From Pseudomonas sp. NFR16 (GTDB lineage: Bacteria > Pseudomonadota > Gammaproteobacteria > Pseudomonadales > Pseudomonadaceae): a DNA stretch of 64,000 bases. Position numbers and translations under genes: made by a program. This document shows, one piece after another, positions 56,260-64,000 of the stretch. Every line of letters starts with the position of its first letter. The stretch's first letter is position 1. The stretch covers positions 159,383-223,382 of the forward strand of contig NZ_FNYJ01000002.1 of assembly GCF_900108875.1 (NCBI RefSeq), read 5' to 3'. The notes beneath the pieces are model-generated. The model ran no database searches. It had not been told where the DNA came from and saw nothing but the letters and a program-made list of their open reading frames with translations.

Positions 56260-58098
56260 TTACACCTGCTGCAGGTGCCCATACAAACGGGCATAAAGAC
56301 CGCCGTCGGCGATCAACTGCTGATGATCGCCGTCTTCAGCGATGCTGCCGCCGTCGAACACCAGCACTCGGTCGGCCTGCTTAACGGCGGAGAGACGATG
56401 AGCAATGATCAGCGTGGTACGACCGCTGAGAAAGCGGTTCAGCGCCTGATGAAGATTGTATTCGGTGGCGGCGTCCAGAGCGGACGTTGCCTCATCGAGA
56501 ATCACCACTTTGGGGTCGGACAGGACCATGCGTGCAATCGCCAGACGCTGGCGTTGACCGCCGGACAGTCGCACCCCGGAGCGGCCGACGACGCTGTCCA
56601 GCCCCCGAGGCAGCGCACGTATGGTCGCGTCCAGCTGGGCGATTTCCAGCGCCTGCCAGCAGGCGTCGTCGTCACGCTCTCGCCCCATCAGCAGATTGGC
56701 GCGCACCGTGTCGTTGAACAGCGCGGGATGTTGCAGCACCACTGCGACGTTCTCGCGCACTGTGTCCAGGCCGATCTCTTGCAAGCTCGCGCCGCCAAAA
56801 CGGATGGTCCCGGCCTTGGCGCTGTACAGCCCCAACAGCAGTTGCACGAGCGTGCTTTTGCCACCACCGCTGGCACCGACGATGGCCACCTTCTCGCCAG
56901 GGCTGATGGAGAGGTCGAGCTGGTCGAGCACCCGTTCGTCGTTGTACCCAAAACACAGGCCGCGTACGTCGATGCTGACCGTTTCGCGACCCAGGAATGG
57001 GTTGACCTGCCCTTCATACTGCGGCTCATCGGCGCGGGCCAGCAGCTCATTGATGCGCGTCAACGCACCGCCCGCGGCATAGAACGCGTATTGCAGGTTC
57101 AGCAACTGTTCGACGGGGCCGATCATGAACCACAGGTAACTGAACACCGCGAGCATGTGGCCGATGGACAGGTCGGAAAACAGCACCGTGAGCATGGCCG
57201 CCGCCCGGAAGATATCGATGCCGAACTGGAACAGCAGGCCACTGGCGCGGCCTGACGCGTCGCTTTTCCATTGCGAAGACACGGCGTAATCGCGGACTTC
57301 CCGGGCACGCAATCCGAGCAAGCCCAGAAAATGCCCCTGGCGATTACTGGCGCGGACTTCCTGTATCGCGTCCAGGGTTTCCGTCAGCGCCTGGGTGAAG
57401 CGCGAGGTGCTGTCGTTCTCGAGTTTTTTCAGGTGTTTGACGCGCTTGCCCAGCTTCACCGTGGCGAACACCACCAACGGATTGAACAGCAGAATCAGCA
57501 GCGCCAATTGCCAGTGCATCCACACCAGAATCGCGGCAGTGCCGGTCAGTGTCAGCATCGCCACGAGAAACTTGCTGAGCGTTTCCCCGACGAATTTATC
57601 CACCGTGTCCAGATCGGTGACCAGATGCGCAGTCACCGTGCCACTGCCCAGGCTTTCATATTCGCTCAGCGAAATCCGCTTCAACCGCTCGATCAGCCGC
57701 GTGCGGATGCGGTAGACGATGTCCTTGGCCAGCCCCGCGAACAGCCGTGCCTGAATCACGTTGAACAGCAGCGCGCCGAGGCGCAGACACAGCGTCGCCC
57801 CCAGCATCAGGCCGATATAGCCCACCGGTTTGTGCAGGCTCTCGGGCAGGAACTGGTTCATGAAGACCAGCGCGCCATTGCCCTTGCCCAGTAAAACTTC
57901 ATCCACGAGCAAGGGCAGCAACAGGGGAATCGGCACCGAGCAGAGGACGGCCAGAACGGCGACGCCATTGGCGATCCACAGCGCTTTTTTGTGCTGCAGG
58001 GCCAGACGCCGGATCTGCGCCCAACTCAGGCGGTCGACGTGCGCCAGTGAATCATCCGGCGCTTGAGGGCGGTGTTCGATCTCGGCAGGTTCACGCAC
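56260..58098 (-). CDS. ABC transporter, fused permease and ATPase (type IV exporter)
   Basis: A 612-residue half-transporter. Six TM helices occupy about residues 40-330, and the ATPase domain (from about 370) has Walker A GASGGGKSTLV, signature RLSGGQRQRLAIARM, Walker B VVILDEATSALD and the H-loop IIAHRLS. It is MsbA/multidrug-like, and the substrate is unknown. The frame extends to 58161 but lies inside the upstream DsbA gene; a GTG at 58098 overlapping that gene's stop is the likely start. Confidence 0.85.
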   Translation of the reverse strand: MREPAEIEHRPQAPDDSLAHVDRLSWAQIRRLALQHKKALWIANGVAVLAVLCSVPIPLLLPLLVDEVLLGKGNGALVFMNQFLPESLHKPVGYIGLMLGATLCLRLGALLFNVIQARLFAGLAKDIVYRIRTRLIERLKRISLSEYESLGSGTVTAHLVTDLDTVDKFVGETLSKFLVAMLTLTGTAAILVWMHWQLALLILLFNPLVVFATVKLGKRVKHLKKLENDSTSRFTQALTETLDAIQEVRASNRQGHFLGLLGLRAREVRDYAVSSQWKSDASGRASGLLFQFGIDIFRAAAMLTVLFSDLSIGHMLAVFSYLWFMIGPVEQLLNLQYAFYAAGGALTRINELLARADEPQYEGQVNPFLGRETVSIDVRGLCFGYNDERVLDQLDLSISPGEKVAIVGASGGGKSTLVQLLLGLYSAKAGTIRFGGASLQEIGLDTVRENVAVVLQHPALFNDTVRANLLMGRERDDDACWQALEIAQLDATIRALPRGLDSVVGRSGVRLSGGQRQRLAIARMVLSDPKVVILDEATSALDAATEYNLHQALNRFLSGRTTLIIAHRLSAVKQADRVLVFDGGSIAEDGDHQQLIADGGLYARLYGHLQQV

Positions 58099-58726
58099 TG
58101 GCGGCGCGCTCCAGCCAGCGGCTGAGCAACGGCGCCAGTTCGTCCAGCGATTGATAGCCATTGGTCAGCAACGCCAATTGACCATTGCGCTCGGCCAGCA
58201 TCGTCGGGAAACCGGCGATCCCTAGGTCCTGCACCCAGGAAAAATCCGAAGCGGTGGCCGCGCGCTGCTCGGCGCTGTCGAACGCATCGGCGAACTCGAT
58301 ACGCGGCAGACCGGCGGTTTCAGCGAGTTCCGCCAGCACCGACGCCTGAGTGACGTCGCGGCCTTCGAGGTAAAAAGCCTGCTGAATCAATTTGACCAGT
58401 TTCCAGGCGATGTCCGGCGCCAGGCTACGGGCGGCGACGATGGCGCGGCACGCAGGCTCGGTGTCGTAGACAAAGCCGTCGGGCAGCGCGCCGTCGAACT
58501 TGAATGACTGCCCGGTGGTGTTCTGCACCGCCTGCCAGTGTTCGAGAATGTAGCGTCGGGTCGACGGCTCAAGCGACGCGCCGCTGCCAGTGCGCAATCC
58601 GCCGACCACCAGATGCAACGGCAGGCCCGCGGCCCTCGCCTGCTCGACCAGTGCTTCGGCGACCGGGGCGAATCCCCAGCACCAGGAGCACATCGGGTCC
58701 ATCACGTAGAGCAGGCGGGCATGCAT
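58091..58726 (-). CDS. DsbA family protein (FrnE-like)
   Basis: A 211-residue DsbA-fold protein without a signal peptide, thus cytoplasmic. The active site MDPMCSWCWGFAP (CSWC) sits at the very N-terminus, as in FrnE-like polyketide oxidoreductases; the cis-Pro loop is GIAGFPTMLAE. Its start is 3 bases after the trhO stop and its stop overlaps the ABC transporter start, so trhO, this gene and the transporter appear co-translated. Function not established. Confidence 0.85.
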   Translation of the reverse strand: MHARLLYVMDPMCSWCWGFAPVAEALVEQARAAGLPLHLVVGGLRTGSGASLEPSTRRYILEHWQAVQNTTGQSFKFDGALPDGFVYDTEPACRAIVAARSLAPDIAWKLVKLIQQAFYLEGRDVTQASVLAELAETAGLPRIEFADAFDSAEQRAATASDFSWVQDLGIAGFPTMLAERNGQLALLTNGYQSLDELAPLLSRWLERAASA

Positions 58727-58729
58727 GAC

Positions 58730-59701
58730 TCAGGCCTCGTGGGTGTGGTTATCGGCAGCATGAGCGTCCAGCAGACGGTAGTTGCGCCCGATCGGATGCG
58801 GCTGGTTGCGCGCCTTGGCCAACTCGATCTGCTTTTGCCGGTCGATGGCGCTGCGCCGGGTTTTCTCGCTCAGCGAGTCCCAGCAATGCGGGCAACTGAC
58901 ACCGGGCGAGTAATGTTCGCTGGCACGGTCTTCGGCGCTGATTGGCGTGCGACACGCATGACATTGATCGTAGTCGCCTTCGGTCAGGTCATGACGGACA
59001 GTGACGCGATTGTCGAACACGAAGCAGTCGCCCCGCCACTGGCTTTCTTCCTGGGGCACTTCTTCAAGGTATTTGAGGATGCCGCCTTTAAGGTGGTAAA
59101 CCTCTTCGAAGCCTTCGCCAAGCATGTAGCTGGAGGCTTTTTCACAGCGAATGCCACCGGTGCAGAACATCGCGACCTTCTTGTGTTTCGCCGGATCGAA
59201 GTTCGCCTTGATGTACTCGGGAAACTCACGGAACGTGGTGGTTTTCGGGTCGATGGCGCCTTCGAACGTCCCGATGGAAACCTCATAGTCGTTGCGGGTG
59301 TCGATCAACAGCACTTCGGGGTCTGCGATCAGCGCGTTCCAGTCCTGGGGCTCGACATAGGTGCCAACAGCCTTGTTCGGGTCGACGCCGGGCACGCCGA
59401 GGGTGACGATTTCTTTCTTCAGTTTGACCTTGGTGCGGTAGAACGGCTGCTCATCGCAGTACGACTCTTTATGGTCGATGTCGTCCATGCGCGGATCGTT
59501 CTTGAGCCAGGCCATGAGCCCGTCAATGCCTTCGCGGGTACCGGAAACCGTGCCGTTGATGCCTTCTTCGGCGATCAGCAGGGTGCCTTTGATGCCGTTG
59601 GCGATCATCGCTTCGAGCAGCGGCTCGCGCAGCTGGACGTAGTCCGAAAGGGTGACGAATTTGTACAGCGCCGCGACGACGATGGGTGCGGTTTGGGTCA
59701 T
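58730..59701 (-). CDS. trhO: tRNA uridine(34) hydroxylase TrhO (rhodanese-like)
   Basis: A 323-residue YceA-family protein. The N-terminal domain ([20 protein letters not shown]) is followed by a rhodanese domain (about 125-220) with the catalytic Cys180 in [14 protein letters not shown] and a C-terminal Cys-rich zinc-like part ([16 protein letters not shown]). TrhO makes 5-hydroxyuridine at position 34 of tRNAs with prephenate-independent chemistry. GGAG is 7 bases before the ATG. Confidence 0.93.
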   Translation of the reverse strand: MTQTAPIVVAALYKFVTLSDYVQLREPLLEAMIANGIKGTLLIAEEGINGTVSGTREGIDGLMAWLKNDPRMDDIDHKESYCDEQPFYRTKVKLKKEIVTLGVPGVDPNKAVGTYVEPQDWNALIADPEVLLIDTRNDYEVSIGTFEGAIDPKTTTFREFPEYIKANFDPAKHKKVAMFCTGGIRCEKASSYMLGEGFEEVYHLKGGILKYLEEVPQEESQWRGDCFVFDNRVTVRHDLTEGDYDQCHACRTPISAEDRASEHYSPGVSCPHCWDSLSEKTRRSAIDRQKQIELAKARNQPHPIGRNYRLLDAHAADNHTHEA

Positions 59702-59961
59702 GTTGCGTCTCCAGGTGGTGACCCTCGCAAAGGGCCTACCGGATGTGATGATTCAAGTGAATGCGGGCCAAGTGGGCAACGCGGCGCGGATTCTAGCAAA
59801 GATCGCAGGGCAGCAGACAGGGCGCTGGATCAGCGGGGAATTGACGCGAGTCAACAGACACGCCTGACACCGAACTTGCCGGTGGCGCGAATCCAATTGC
59901 AGAAAACCGGTGACCCGGACGCGTTGCGCTGGCAGGCCAGCGGCTCGCGGAGCGCCGCCCG

Positions 59962-59998
59962 GAATGAATGCGCGCCCACGAGGGGCACGCATTCATTC
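59962..59998. terminator. Strong stem-loop downstream of bolA
   Basis: Perfect 11-bp stem GAATGAATGCG/CGCATTCATTC with extra CCC/GGG pairing in the loop. It lies 35 bases after the bolA stop and lacks a T-tract. The rest of 59702-60032 contains the trhO promoter region and nothing else I can support. Confidence 0.5.
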
Positions 59999-60032
59999 AC
60001 GGAATCAGGCTGAAAGCGAGTTGAACACCTGC

Positions 60033-60329
60033 TCAGTCATGCCCACCGGCGCAGGTCGGCGAAGCAGGCGCGGTGCCCAGTTTCGACCATTCCTGTGGCG
60101 TGTAGGTGTGCAGCGCCAACGCGTGAAATGCACCCATCAAGCCACCAAGGAGGCCGTAGACCTTCTGATGGCGTTTGACTGCGTTGAGGCCAGCGAACTG
60201 CTCGCTGACCACCACCGCCTTATAGTGAGTGTCCGTGCCGCGGCTGTGCATGTGGCTTTCATTGAGCACCTCAAGGTACTCAGGCTGAAAGACCGCCAAC
60301 GCGGATTCGATTCGCTGTTGCATGCTCAT
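60033..60329 (-). CDS. BolA family protein
   Basis: A 98-residue BolA/IbaG-type protein. It has IESALAVFQPEYLEVLNESH, HYKAVVVSEQF and the helix ... VKRHQKVYGLLGGLM, with the invariant His of ALALHTYT. BolA proteins work with monothiol glutaredoxins in iron-sulfur handling and control cell shape in stress. Starts at 60329 or two codons later are equally possible. It is 12 bases after the DUF2059 gene, likely one transcript. Confidence 0.9.
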   Translation of the reverse strand: MSMQQRIESALAVFQPEYLEVLNESHMHSRGTDTHYKAVVVSEQFAGLNAVKRHQKVYGLLGGLMGAFHALALHTYTPQEWSKLGTAPASPTCAGGHD

Positions 60330-60341
60330 GTCGGGCTTCGC

Positions 60342-60878
60342 TTATGGCTTCTTGGCGGGAGCCGGAGCGGTGGCTGGCTTGCTGCCCGCCGGCGTCAGCT
60401 CGTTGGTCATGTCGGCCAACAGTTTGTTGACCACAGGCACCGCGCTTTCCAGCTTGCTTTGCGTCAGCTGGAAGGACTGCTGGCTGATCTGAGGCATTTT
60501 CGCCTGGACTTTCTTGCCCAGCGGCGACTGGTAAAAAGCGACGAGGTCTTTGAGCTCGCTTTCCGTGAAGTTCGAGGTGTACAGCTTGACCATGTCGGGC
60601 TGCAACTTGTCCCAGCTGATGACCTGATCCAGCGCAGCGTTGGCTTTGGCCTGGTAGGTTTCAAGGGTGGCTTGCTTGGACGCTGGCGCTTTGGTTTCGG
60701 CAAAACGCTGGGCGAACATCTGCTGGACTTGCATGTAAACCGGCGCACCCAGTTGATCGGCGTGAGCCAGTTTGAGGAACGCTACAGCACTGGCGTCATG
60801 GCTGGCGGTGTCGGCGAGAACCTGGCCGCTGGCACATACCAGAGCGACCGCAGCACAGATGGCACGAAGACGGGTCAT
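60342..60878 (-). CDS. DUF2059 exported protein
   Basis: A 178-residue protein with a signal peptide (1-22, ending VLA) and a DUF2059 domain (about 85-150: YTSNFTESELKDLVAFYQSP), then an Ala/Pro/Lys-rich C-terminal tail (PATAPAPAKKP). Family members are periplasmic or envelope proteins of unknown function. AAGGA is well spaced to the ATG. No enzyme residues stand out. Confidence 0.88.
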   Translation of the reverse strand: MTRLRAICAAVALVCASGQVLADTASHDASAVAFLKLAHADQLGAPVYMQVQQMFAQRFAETKAPASKQATLETYQAKANAALDQVISWDKLQPDMVKLYTSNFTESELKDLVAFYQSPLGKKVQAKMPQISQQSFQLTQSKLESAVPVVNKLLADMTNELTPAGSKPATAPAPAKKP

Positions 60879-61139
60879 CGAGTTTCCTTATCTAGCAGGC
60901 GAGGCAAAACCCCAAGGCCGAGCATTCTGCGCCCCTTTGCGCACTGCGCTCAACCCCTGTCCCTACGAGTGGTTGTCACACACGACCGACGATATCGCGT
61001 ATACGAAGGTTTATGGCGACCTTTTCCGGCATTTTGTCGCACACTGTCCTCTCCAGTGCCTGCCAACCGGCCGCTACCGGGAACCCGTCCGGCTTTGCGG
61101 GTACTAAAACTGCGCAATTGACCTTAAGGAGTGAGTCCA

Positions 61140-62534
61140 GTGAGCCGTACCGAAACCGACAGCATAGGTCCGATCGAAGTCCCAGAAGACGCTTACTGGG
61201 GCGCGCAGACGCAACGCTCTCTGATCAACTTCGCCATCGGTCAGGAACGCATGCCGTTGCCTGTCCTGCATGCACTGGCGCTGATCAAGAAAGCCGCCGC
61301 GCGGGTCAATGACCGCAACGGCGACCTGCCTGCCGATATCGCGCGCCTGATCGAACAATCGGCCGATGAAGTGCTTGGCGGCAAGCTCGATGACCAGTTT
61401 CCGCTGGTGGTCTGGCAGACCGGCAGCGGCACGCAGAGCAACATGAATGTCAACGAGGTGATCGCCGGTCGCGCCAACGAGTTGTCCGGAAAAGGTCGCG
61501 GCGGCAAATCGCCGGTTCACCCCAACGACCACGTCAACCGCTCGCAAAGCTCCAACGACTGTTTCCCAACGGCTATGCACATCGCGGCGGCCCAGGCGGT
61601 CAAAGAGCAACTGCTGCCGGCCATTGCCGAACTGTCCGCGGGCATCGCCGAGCAATCGTCTCGGCACATGAAACTGGTGAAAACCGGCCGCACGCACATG
61701 ATGGACGCCACTCCGATCACCTTCGGCCAGGAACTTTCCGCTTACGTCGCGCAACTGGACTACGCCGAGAAGAGCATCCGCGCAGCCCTGCCCGCCGTCT
61801 GTGAACTGGCTCAGGGCGGCACCGCTGTCGGCACCGGGCTGAACTCTCCGCACGGTTTTGCCGAGGCAGTCGCCGCCGAACTGGCCGCGCTTTCCGGGCT
61901 GCCGTTCGTGACCGCGCCGAACAAATTCGCCGCGCTCGCCGGCCACGAGCCGTTGACCGCGCTCTCCGGCGCTTTGAAAACCCTCGCTGTCACACTGATG
62001 AAAATCGCCAACGACTTGCGTCTGCTGGGCTCCGGCCCGCGCGCCGGGCTGGCCGAAGTCAAGCTGCCAGCCAACGAGCCCGGCAGCTCGATCATGCCGG
62101 GCAAGGTCAACCCGACCCAGTGCGAAGCGCTGTCGATGCTGGCGTGCCAGGTCATGGGCAACGACACCACGATCGCCTTTGCCGCCAGCCAGGGTCATCT
62201 GCAGCTGAACGTGTTCAAGCCGGTGATCATCCACAACCTGCTGCAATCAATTCGCCTGCTGGGCGACGGCTGCCGCAACTTCAACGAGCACTGCATCGCC
62301 GGGATGGAACCGGATGCCGGCAAGATGGCCGAGCATCTGGAACGGGGTCTGATGCTGGTGACGGCGCTCAACCCGCATATCGGCTACGACAAATCCGCCC
62401 AGATCGCGAAGAAAGCCTACAGCGAAGGCCTGACGCTGCGCGAAGCCGCGCTGCAGCTGGGCTTCCTGACCGACGCCGAGTTTGACGCCTGGGTACGGCC
62501 TGAGAAGATGCTCGAGGCGGGCAGCAATGGCTGA
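61140..62534 (+). CDS. fumC: Class II fumarate hydratase
   Basis: A 464-residue fumarase that hydrates fumarate to malate in the TCA cycle without an iron-sulfur cluster, useful under iron limitation or oxidative stress. It has the signature [15 protein letters not shown], the catalytic His in [17 protein letters not shown] and [14 protein letters not shown]. The start is GTG at 61140 with AAGGAG 9 bases before; the GTG at 61131 abuts that site and is less likely. The stop overlaps the next gene by 8 bases. Confidence 0.93.
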   Translation: MSRTETDSIGPIEVPEDAYWGAQTQRSLINFAIGQERMPLPVLHALALIKKAAARVNDRNGDLPADIARLIEQSADEVLGGKLDDQFPLVVWQTGSGTQSNMNVNEVIAGRANELSGKGRGGKSPVHPNDHVNRSQSSNDCFPTAMHIAAAQAVKEQLLPAIAELSAGIAEQSSRHMKLVKTGRTHMMDATPITFGQELSAYVAQLDYAEKSIRAALPAVCELAQGGTAVGTGLNSPHGFAEAVAAELAALSGLPFVTAPNKFAALAGHEPLTALSGALKTLAVTLMKIANDLRLLGSGPRAGLAEVKLPANEPGSSIMPGKVNPTQCEALSMLACQVMGNDTTIAFAASQGHLQLNVFKPVIIHNLLQSIRLLGDGCRNFNEHCIAGMEPDAGKMAEHLERGLMLVTALNPHIGYDKSAQIAKKAYSEGLTLREAALQLGFLTDAEFDAWVRPEKMLEAGSNG

Positions 62535-63141
62535 GCCAATCAGCGGCGCCACCCCACTGGAAGGGTACGGCAAGCGCATCCTGATGATCATCGGTTCGCC
62601 GAAGACCATCAGCCTCGGTCACGCGCTGGGCGAAGCCTATGCCCAGAGCGCGCGCAGCCAGGGTCATGTGGTGCGGGTGTTGAAACTTGAAGAAATGGAC
62701 TTCGATCCGGTGCTGCACGGCGGCTATGAATCGAGCCAGACACTGGAACATGACCTGCTCGAAGCCCAGCGTGAAATTCACTGGGCCCAGCATCTGGTGT
62801 TCGTATATCCGGTCTGGTGGGGCGGGTTGCCAAGCCTGCTCAGCGGCTTCTTCGACCGGGTGTTCATGCCCGGTTTCGCCTTCAAGGCCCATGGTCGCCA
62901 TCATCCGTCCAACGAGTTGCTCAAGGGCCGCACCGCGGAGTTGCTGGTGACCATGGACACGCCTTCGCGGTACTTCCGCTGGGTCTTCAAGGCGCCGGCT
63001 CATCGGCAGATGATCAAGACAATCCTGGAGTTCTGCGGGATCAAGACCACACGCCTGACGGAGTTTTCCCCAGTGCGCACGTCCACCGAAGAACAGCGCC
63101 AGCAGTGGATTCATCAGGCCGAAGCCTTGGGCAAGCGCTGA
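62527..63141 (+). CDS. NAD(P)H-dependent oxidoreductase (flavodoxin fold)
   Basis: A 204-residue flavoprotein-like NAD(P)H dehydrogenase (quinone) related to MdaB/KefF/YrkL. It has [19 protein letters not shown] at the FMN phosphate loop and [15 protein letters not shown] in the flavin-binding strand. The ATG at 62527 overlaps the end of fumC (ATGGCTGA); a longer frame from 62482 is rejected. A two-electron quinone or azo reductase is likely. Confidence 0.87.
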   Translation: MAEPISGATPLEGYGKRILMIIGSPKTISLGHALGEAYAQSARSQGHVVRVLKLEEMDFDPVLHGGYESSQTLEHDLLEAQREIHWAQHLVFVYPVWWGGLPSLLSGFFDRVFMPGFAFKAHGRHHPSNELLKGRTAELLVTMDTPSRYFRWVFKAPAHRQMIKTILEFCGIKTTRLTEFSPVRTSTEEQRQQWIHQAEALGKR

Positions 63142-63262
63142 CGCGTCCCGCGCTCAAGCGTGTGCAGGGGCGCACGCAAAAACTCGAGGGCGCCGGCTTG
63201 CTGGCCCTTCGGATTTTGCGACCTGGCAGGTTCGCTCGAACCCGACGCTTCACGGCACTGCA

Positions 63263-63280
63263 CCAAACCTTGTGGTTTGG
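63263..63280. other. Short perfect hairpin upstream of the DUF6316 gene
   Basis: CCAAACC-TTGT-GGTTTGG, 7-bp stem, followed by AGTAAATTAT, which could hold a -10 element. Together with the surrounding sequence 63142-63401 no other gene is visible. Confidence 0.35.
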
Positions 63281-63401
63281 AGTAAATTATCGAACGTCCA
63301 GCCGACTTTTTCGTCTCACGCTGTGGAATCGTCAGTTGGCCATCGACTCAAGGTTCAGCCGTCCTGATTCCTCCCCCAAACGCCCCTCGCTGGAGAAGGC
63401 C

Positions 63402-63620
63402 ATGTTGAGCAAGCGTGAACAAGATTCAGATGTCACCGTGCACTTTCGCAGCGACCGCGTTTCCCGCGTCAATGGCCTGTACTTTTTCAGTACGCGCGAG
63501 AACACCCTCGAAGGTCCGTTCTCCAGCAAGGAAGACGCCGAGCGCGAAACCGAGGCCTATATCCGCCGCATGCAGGCCGGGCGGTTTACAAGCCCTGACG
63601 CATCGTCACTGAACGCCTGA
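63402..63620 (+). CDS. Small DUF6316-like protein
   Basis: A 72-residue protein starting MLSKREQDSDVTVHF and containing FRSDRVSRVNGLYFFSTREN, a pattern of small pseudomonad proteins of unknown function (DUF6316 type). It has no TM or signal. GGAGAAGG precedes the ATG at the right place, and the frame upstream to 62817 is an artefact of the overlapping oxidoreductase gene. It converges with the DTW-domain gene, with only one base between the stops. Confidence 0.75.
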   Translation: MLSKREQDSDVTVHFRSDRVSRVNGLYFFSTRENTLEGPFSSKEDAERETEAYIRRMQAGRFTSPDASSLNA

Positions 63621-63621
63621 C

Positions 63622-64000
63622 TTACTTCTGATGATTGCGGCGGAACGTGTCCTCGCCCATCGCCGCAATCTGCCCCTCGATCAACGCTTCGAACGGGCGC
63701 AACAGGGCGTCGAATGACGTCGCCGGTTCCAGTGTCTGAAGCGCGTGGACAATGGCCTCCAGGGTTGACAAGGCATCCGGGTCGAGTGCCTTTCGCAGTC
63801 GATAGCGCGAACACGGCGGGTCGCTGAGCGTTACCCGCGGCAATGCGGCAAGCTGCGGATTGAGGTGCAGCAGCTTGCGCGCCTTGCGCCAGGTGCCGTC
63901 GGGCACCACCAGCAGCATCGGCGCCTGTTCAGCCGATTGAGCGATGAGCGTCGTCGCCCCTTCTCCCGGAAACAGCAAACGCGCCTGATAACCGGGAACG
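63622..64000 (-). CDS. DTW-domain tRNA-uridine aminocarboxypropyltransferase, partial
   Basis: The C-terminal 125 residues of a DTW-domain protein, cut by the right edge of the window; the reading frame stays open to base 64000. LLFPGEG is followed by LLVVPDGTWRKARKLLHLNP, in which DGTW is the DTW motif, and SRYRLRKALDPDALSTLEAI. Such enzymes (TapT/TuaA) add the 3-amino-3-carboxypropyl group to uridine 47 of tRNAs. The N-terminus and its Cys cluster are outside the window. Confidence 0.85.
   Translation of the reverse strand, partial: VPGYQARLLFPGEGATTLIAQSAEQAPMLLVVPDGTWRKARKLLHLNPQLAALPRVTLSDPPCSRYRLRKALDPDALSTLEAIVHALQTLEPATSFDALLRPFEALIEGQIAAMGEDTFRRNHQK

Noticed and set aside
1..64000. 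tRNA, rRNA, CRISPR, prophage or insertion sequences
   Set aside because: None seen on reading; the only repeats are REP-like pairs and there are no integrase or transposase motifs.

Overview
The window is chromosomal DNA of a Pseudomonas species. The support is the uninterrupted gyrA-serC-pheA-hisC-tyrA/aroA-cmk-rpsA-ihfB block (with the tyrA-aroA fusion), the O-specific-antigen locus lying between ihfB and a wbpM/comEA end as in P. aeruginosa, the ubiG-mupP-yciK cluster, REP-like extragenic repeats and GC-rich codon use. I cannot name the species; gene content and order would suit the P. syringae/P. fluorescens side of the genus. I saw no tRNA, rRNA, CRISPR array, prophage or insertion sequence.

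Layout. 0-3 kb: a short-chain dehydrogenase, a small acidic-tailed protein and an HAAAP amino-acid permease. 3.1-8.7 kb: a two-component system (dsbS-dsbR) divergent from dsbD-dsbE-like-dsbG, a periplasmic disulfide relay. 8.8-11.6 kb: a TetR regulator convergent with an SDR-FabF operon; the same near-palindrome lies upstream of both transcription units. 11.7-34 kb: the O-antigen locus, read right to left. It starts with ihfB, lapA-like, two tandem wzz genes, a beta-CASP metallo-hydrolase and rfaH. A JUMPstart/ops element follows, and then wzx, pseB-C-F-H-I, a probable nonulosonate transferase, wzy, gmd, fcl, manC, a GT2 transferase, wbpL and wbpM. A phosphomannomutase and comEA close the locus. 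The encoded glycan should contain pseudaminic acid, L-fucose and an initiating HexNAc-type sugar. No pseG and no 4-keto-reductase for the WbpM product are visible. The part from about 21.4 to 28 kb is visibly A/T-richer than its flanks.

34-46 kb: housekeeping genes for serine, aromatic amino acids, CMP kinase, ribosomal protein S1 and DNA gyrase A, all leftward and tightly packed, several with overlapping starts and stops. 46.5-51.5 kb: mtnA divergent from mtaD (methylthioadenosine metabolism), ubiG (ubiquinone), mupP (peptidoglycan recycling) and a YciK-like SDR. 51.7-56 kb: a GGDEF cyclase converges on an undA homologue (1-undecene synthase), which lies just downstream of a GGDEF/EAL gene, so a volatile-alkene enzyme sits between two cyclic-di-GMP genes. 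56-64 kb: an ABC exporter, a FrnE-like DsbA protein, trhO, bolA, a DUF2059 protein, fumC, a flavodoxin-fold NAD(P)H oxidoreductase, a small DUF6316-like protein and the C-terminal part of a DTW-domain tRNA-modifying enzyme cut by the window edge.

Start codons were chosen by ribosome-binding-site spacing and family length, and several differ from the longest open frame. Family assignments come from recognising motifs and overall sequence; no search was run.
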